Positions 6,011-6,588 of a DNA stretch of 6,588 nt are shown here, piece after piece (within the stretch, counting starts at the first letter, position 1; the number at the start of each line of letters is the position of its first letter). A program made the position numbers and the translations under genes. This DNA is from Bryobacterales bacterium (GTDB lineage: Bacteria; Cyanobacteriota; Vampirovibrionia; Obscuribacterales; Obscuribacteraceae). The DNA is taken from assembly GCA_903970295.1 (NCBI GenBank), contig CAJCHQ010000851.1:1-6588 (forward strand), written 5' to 3'. A model generated the notes under the pieces. The model made no database searches. It was not told the DNA's origin and saw only the letters and a program-made list of their open reading frames with translations.

Positions 6011-6588
6011 ATGCAAAGTAGCGAACTGGTTCTCGAATCGGCCGGCTCAGATGCCGAACGAGGCTGGCTGGAAAACTTCAATCTAGCTGAGAAGCTGCCC
6101 ATGGCTCTGGCCTTCGGCTGCTTGCTCGGTCTGTCATCGCCGGGATTCAATCTGGCTTTTTTGGCCTGGGTGGGACTGGTACCACTATTGGTGCTGTTGC
6201 GGGCCGCCAACGGTCGTCTGGAAGCCAGTCTAATCGGCTTGCTTTTCGGACTGGGCTATCACCTGGTCGGTCTCAGCTGCTGTCTCGGACTTTATCCCCT
6301 AAGGTGGCTGGGAGTCGACGACATTTTCGGGATCCAGGCAGCGGCCGGAGTATGGCTTTTGGAATCGACGCATGAAGCTCTGCTCTTCATGGCCTTCTCA
6401 CTTTTGATTTATTGTTTGCCGATTCGAGCCGGATTCGTACCCTACTTCCGCCGTCCGTTTTTCCCATACTTGGTTTGTGTGCCTGTGGTCTGGCTCTTTA
6501 TGCAGTGGACAATCGGCACTTCCGAATTTTTTATCGCGTTGCCGATCAATCAATTGGCTTACTCGCAACATGCAAATCTGCCCTTGAT
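6011..6588 (+). CDS. lnt: Apolipoprotein N-acyltransferase Lnt, N-terminal part (runs off window)
   Basis: Lnt sits in the inner membrane and adds the third acyl chain to the N-terminal cysteine of lipoproteins. Only the first 192 codons are here. After a soluble leader of about 28 residues come several hydrophobic segments (about 31-41, 47-65, 73-93, 109-135, 152-170). Typical signs are PGFNLAFLAWVGLVPLLVLL, the GLLFGLGYHLVGLS segment, and LPINQLAYSQ leading into the region before the nitrilase-like domain. The Glu-Lys-Cys catalytic triad lies in the missing part. The ATG at 6011 is chosen because it is the only nearby ATG; its ribosome site is weak (CGGA about 10 nt upstream), and GTG 5993 in the same frame is possible. 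The membrane profile and motifs make Lnt likely, but the catalytic domain cannot be checked. Confidence 0.85.
   Translation, partial: MQSSELVLESAGSDAERGWLENFNLAEKLPMALAFGCLLGLSSPGFNLAFLAWVGLVPLLVLLRAANGRLEASLIGLLFGLGYHLVGLSCCLGLYPLRWLGVDDIFGIQAAAGVWLLESTHEALLFMAFSLLIYCLPIRAGFVPYFRRPFFPYLVCVPVVWLFMQWTIGTSEFFIALPINQLAYSQHANLPL

Noticed and set aside
5743..6210. Minus-strand open frame of 155 codons upstream of ruvC
   Set aside because: It overlaps ruvC in another frame and is antisense to lnt; Ser, Arg and Pro bias shows it is a shadow.

Overview
This chromosomal window of about 6.6 kb has a compact bacterial layout. The 3'-end gene is apolipoprotein N-acyltransferase (lnt), which implies an outer membrane and lipoproteins, so a Gram-negative (diderm) host. 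Base composition looks close to balanced, and several starts are TTG or GTG backed by clear Shine-Dalgarno sequences. The mixture (a Thermus-like orotate phosphoribosyltransferase, a signal-less BtuF-type cobalamin-binding protein, ruvC next to lnt) does not fix a phylum. A deep-branching or candidate lineage, for example a non-photosynthetic relative of cyanobacteria, is only a guess.

Layout. Bases 1-663 (+) carry the 3' part of a pyrE-type phosphoribosyltransferase that enters from outside the window. Bases 668-1426 (-) hold a degraded toxin-antitoxin module: an intact ribbon-helix-helix protein (1115-1426) followed by a PIN-domain (VapC-like) toxin pseudogene (668-1074). The pseudogene has lost its ATG and carries one frameshift and two in-frame stops. 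Bases 1561-2772 (-) encode an unrecognised exported protein of 403 residues that appears to contain three diverged SmpA/BamE-like repeats, with a good sigma-70-type promoter upstream. Bases 2773-3070 are intergenic, with that promoter, a 9-bp direct repeat and a strong 11-bp hairpin. Bases 3071-4177 (+) encode an FMN-dependent alpha-hydroxy-acid oxidase or dehydrogenase that ends in a terminator hairpin. Bases 4207-4419 (-) encode a 70-residue protein of unknown role. Divergent from it, 4495-5406 (+) encodes a cobalamin-binding BtuF-family protein whose stop codon overlaps that of the convergent ruvC (5403-5927, -). Divergent from ruvC, lnt starts at 6011 and runs off the window.

The intact genes are mostly unrelated housekeeping functions (pyrimidine synthesis, hydroxy-acid oxidation, cobalamin handling, Holliday-junction resolution, lipoprotein maturation) and do not form one pathway. 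Genes alternate in direction nearly everywhere, so most are probably single transcription units. The accessory part is the decayed toxin-antitoxin locus and the repeat protein beside it. I found no new multi-gene system, CRISPR array, insertion sequence or RNA gene. The observations most worth following up are the toxin pseudogene that can be rebuilt residue by residue and the three-repeat exported protein.
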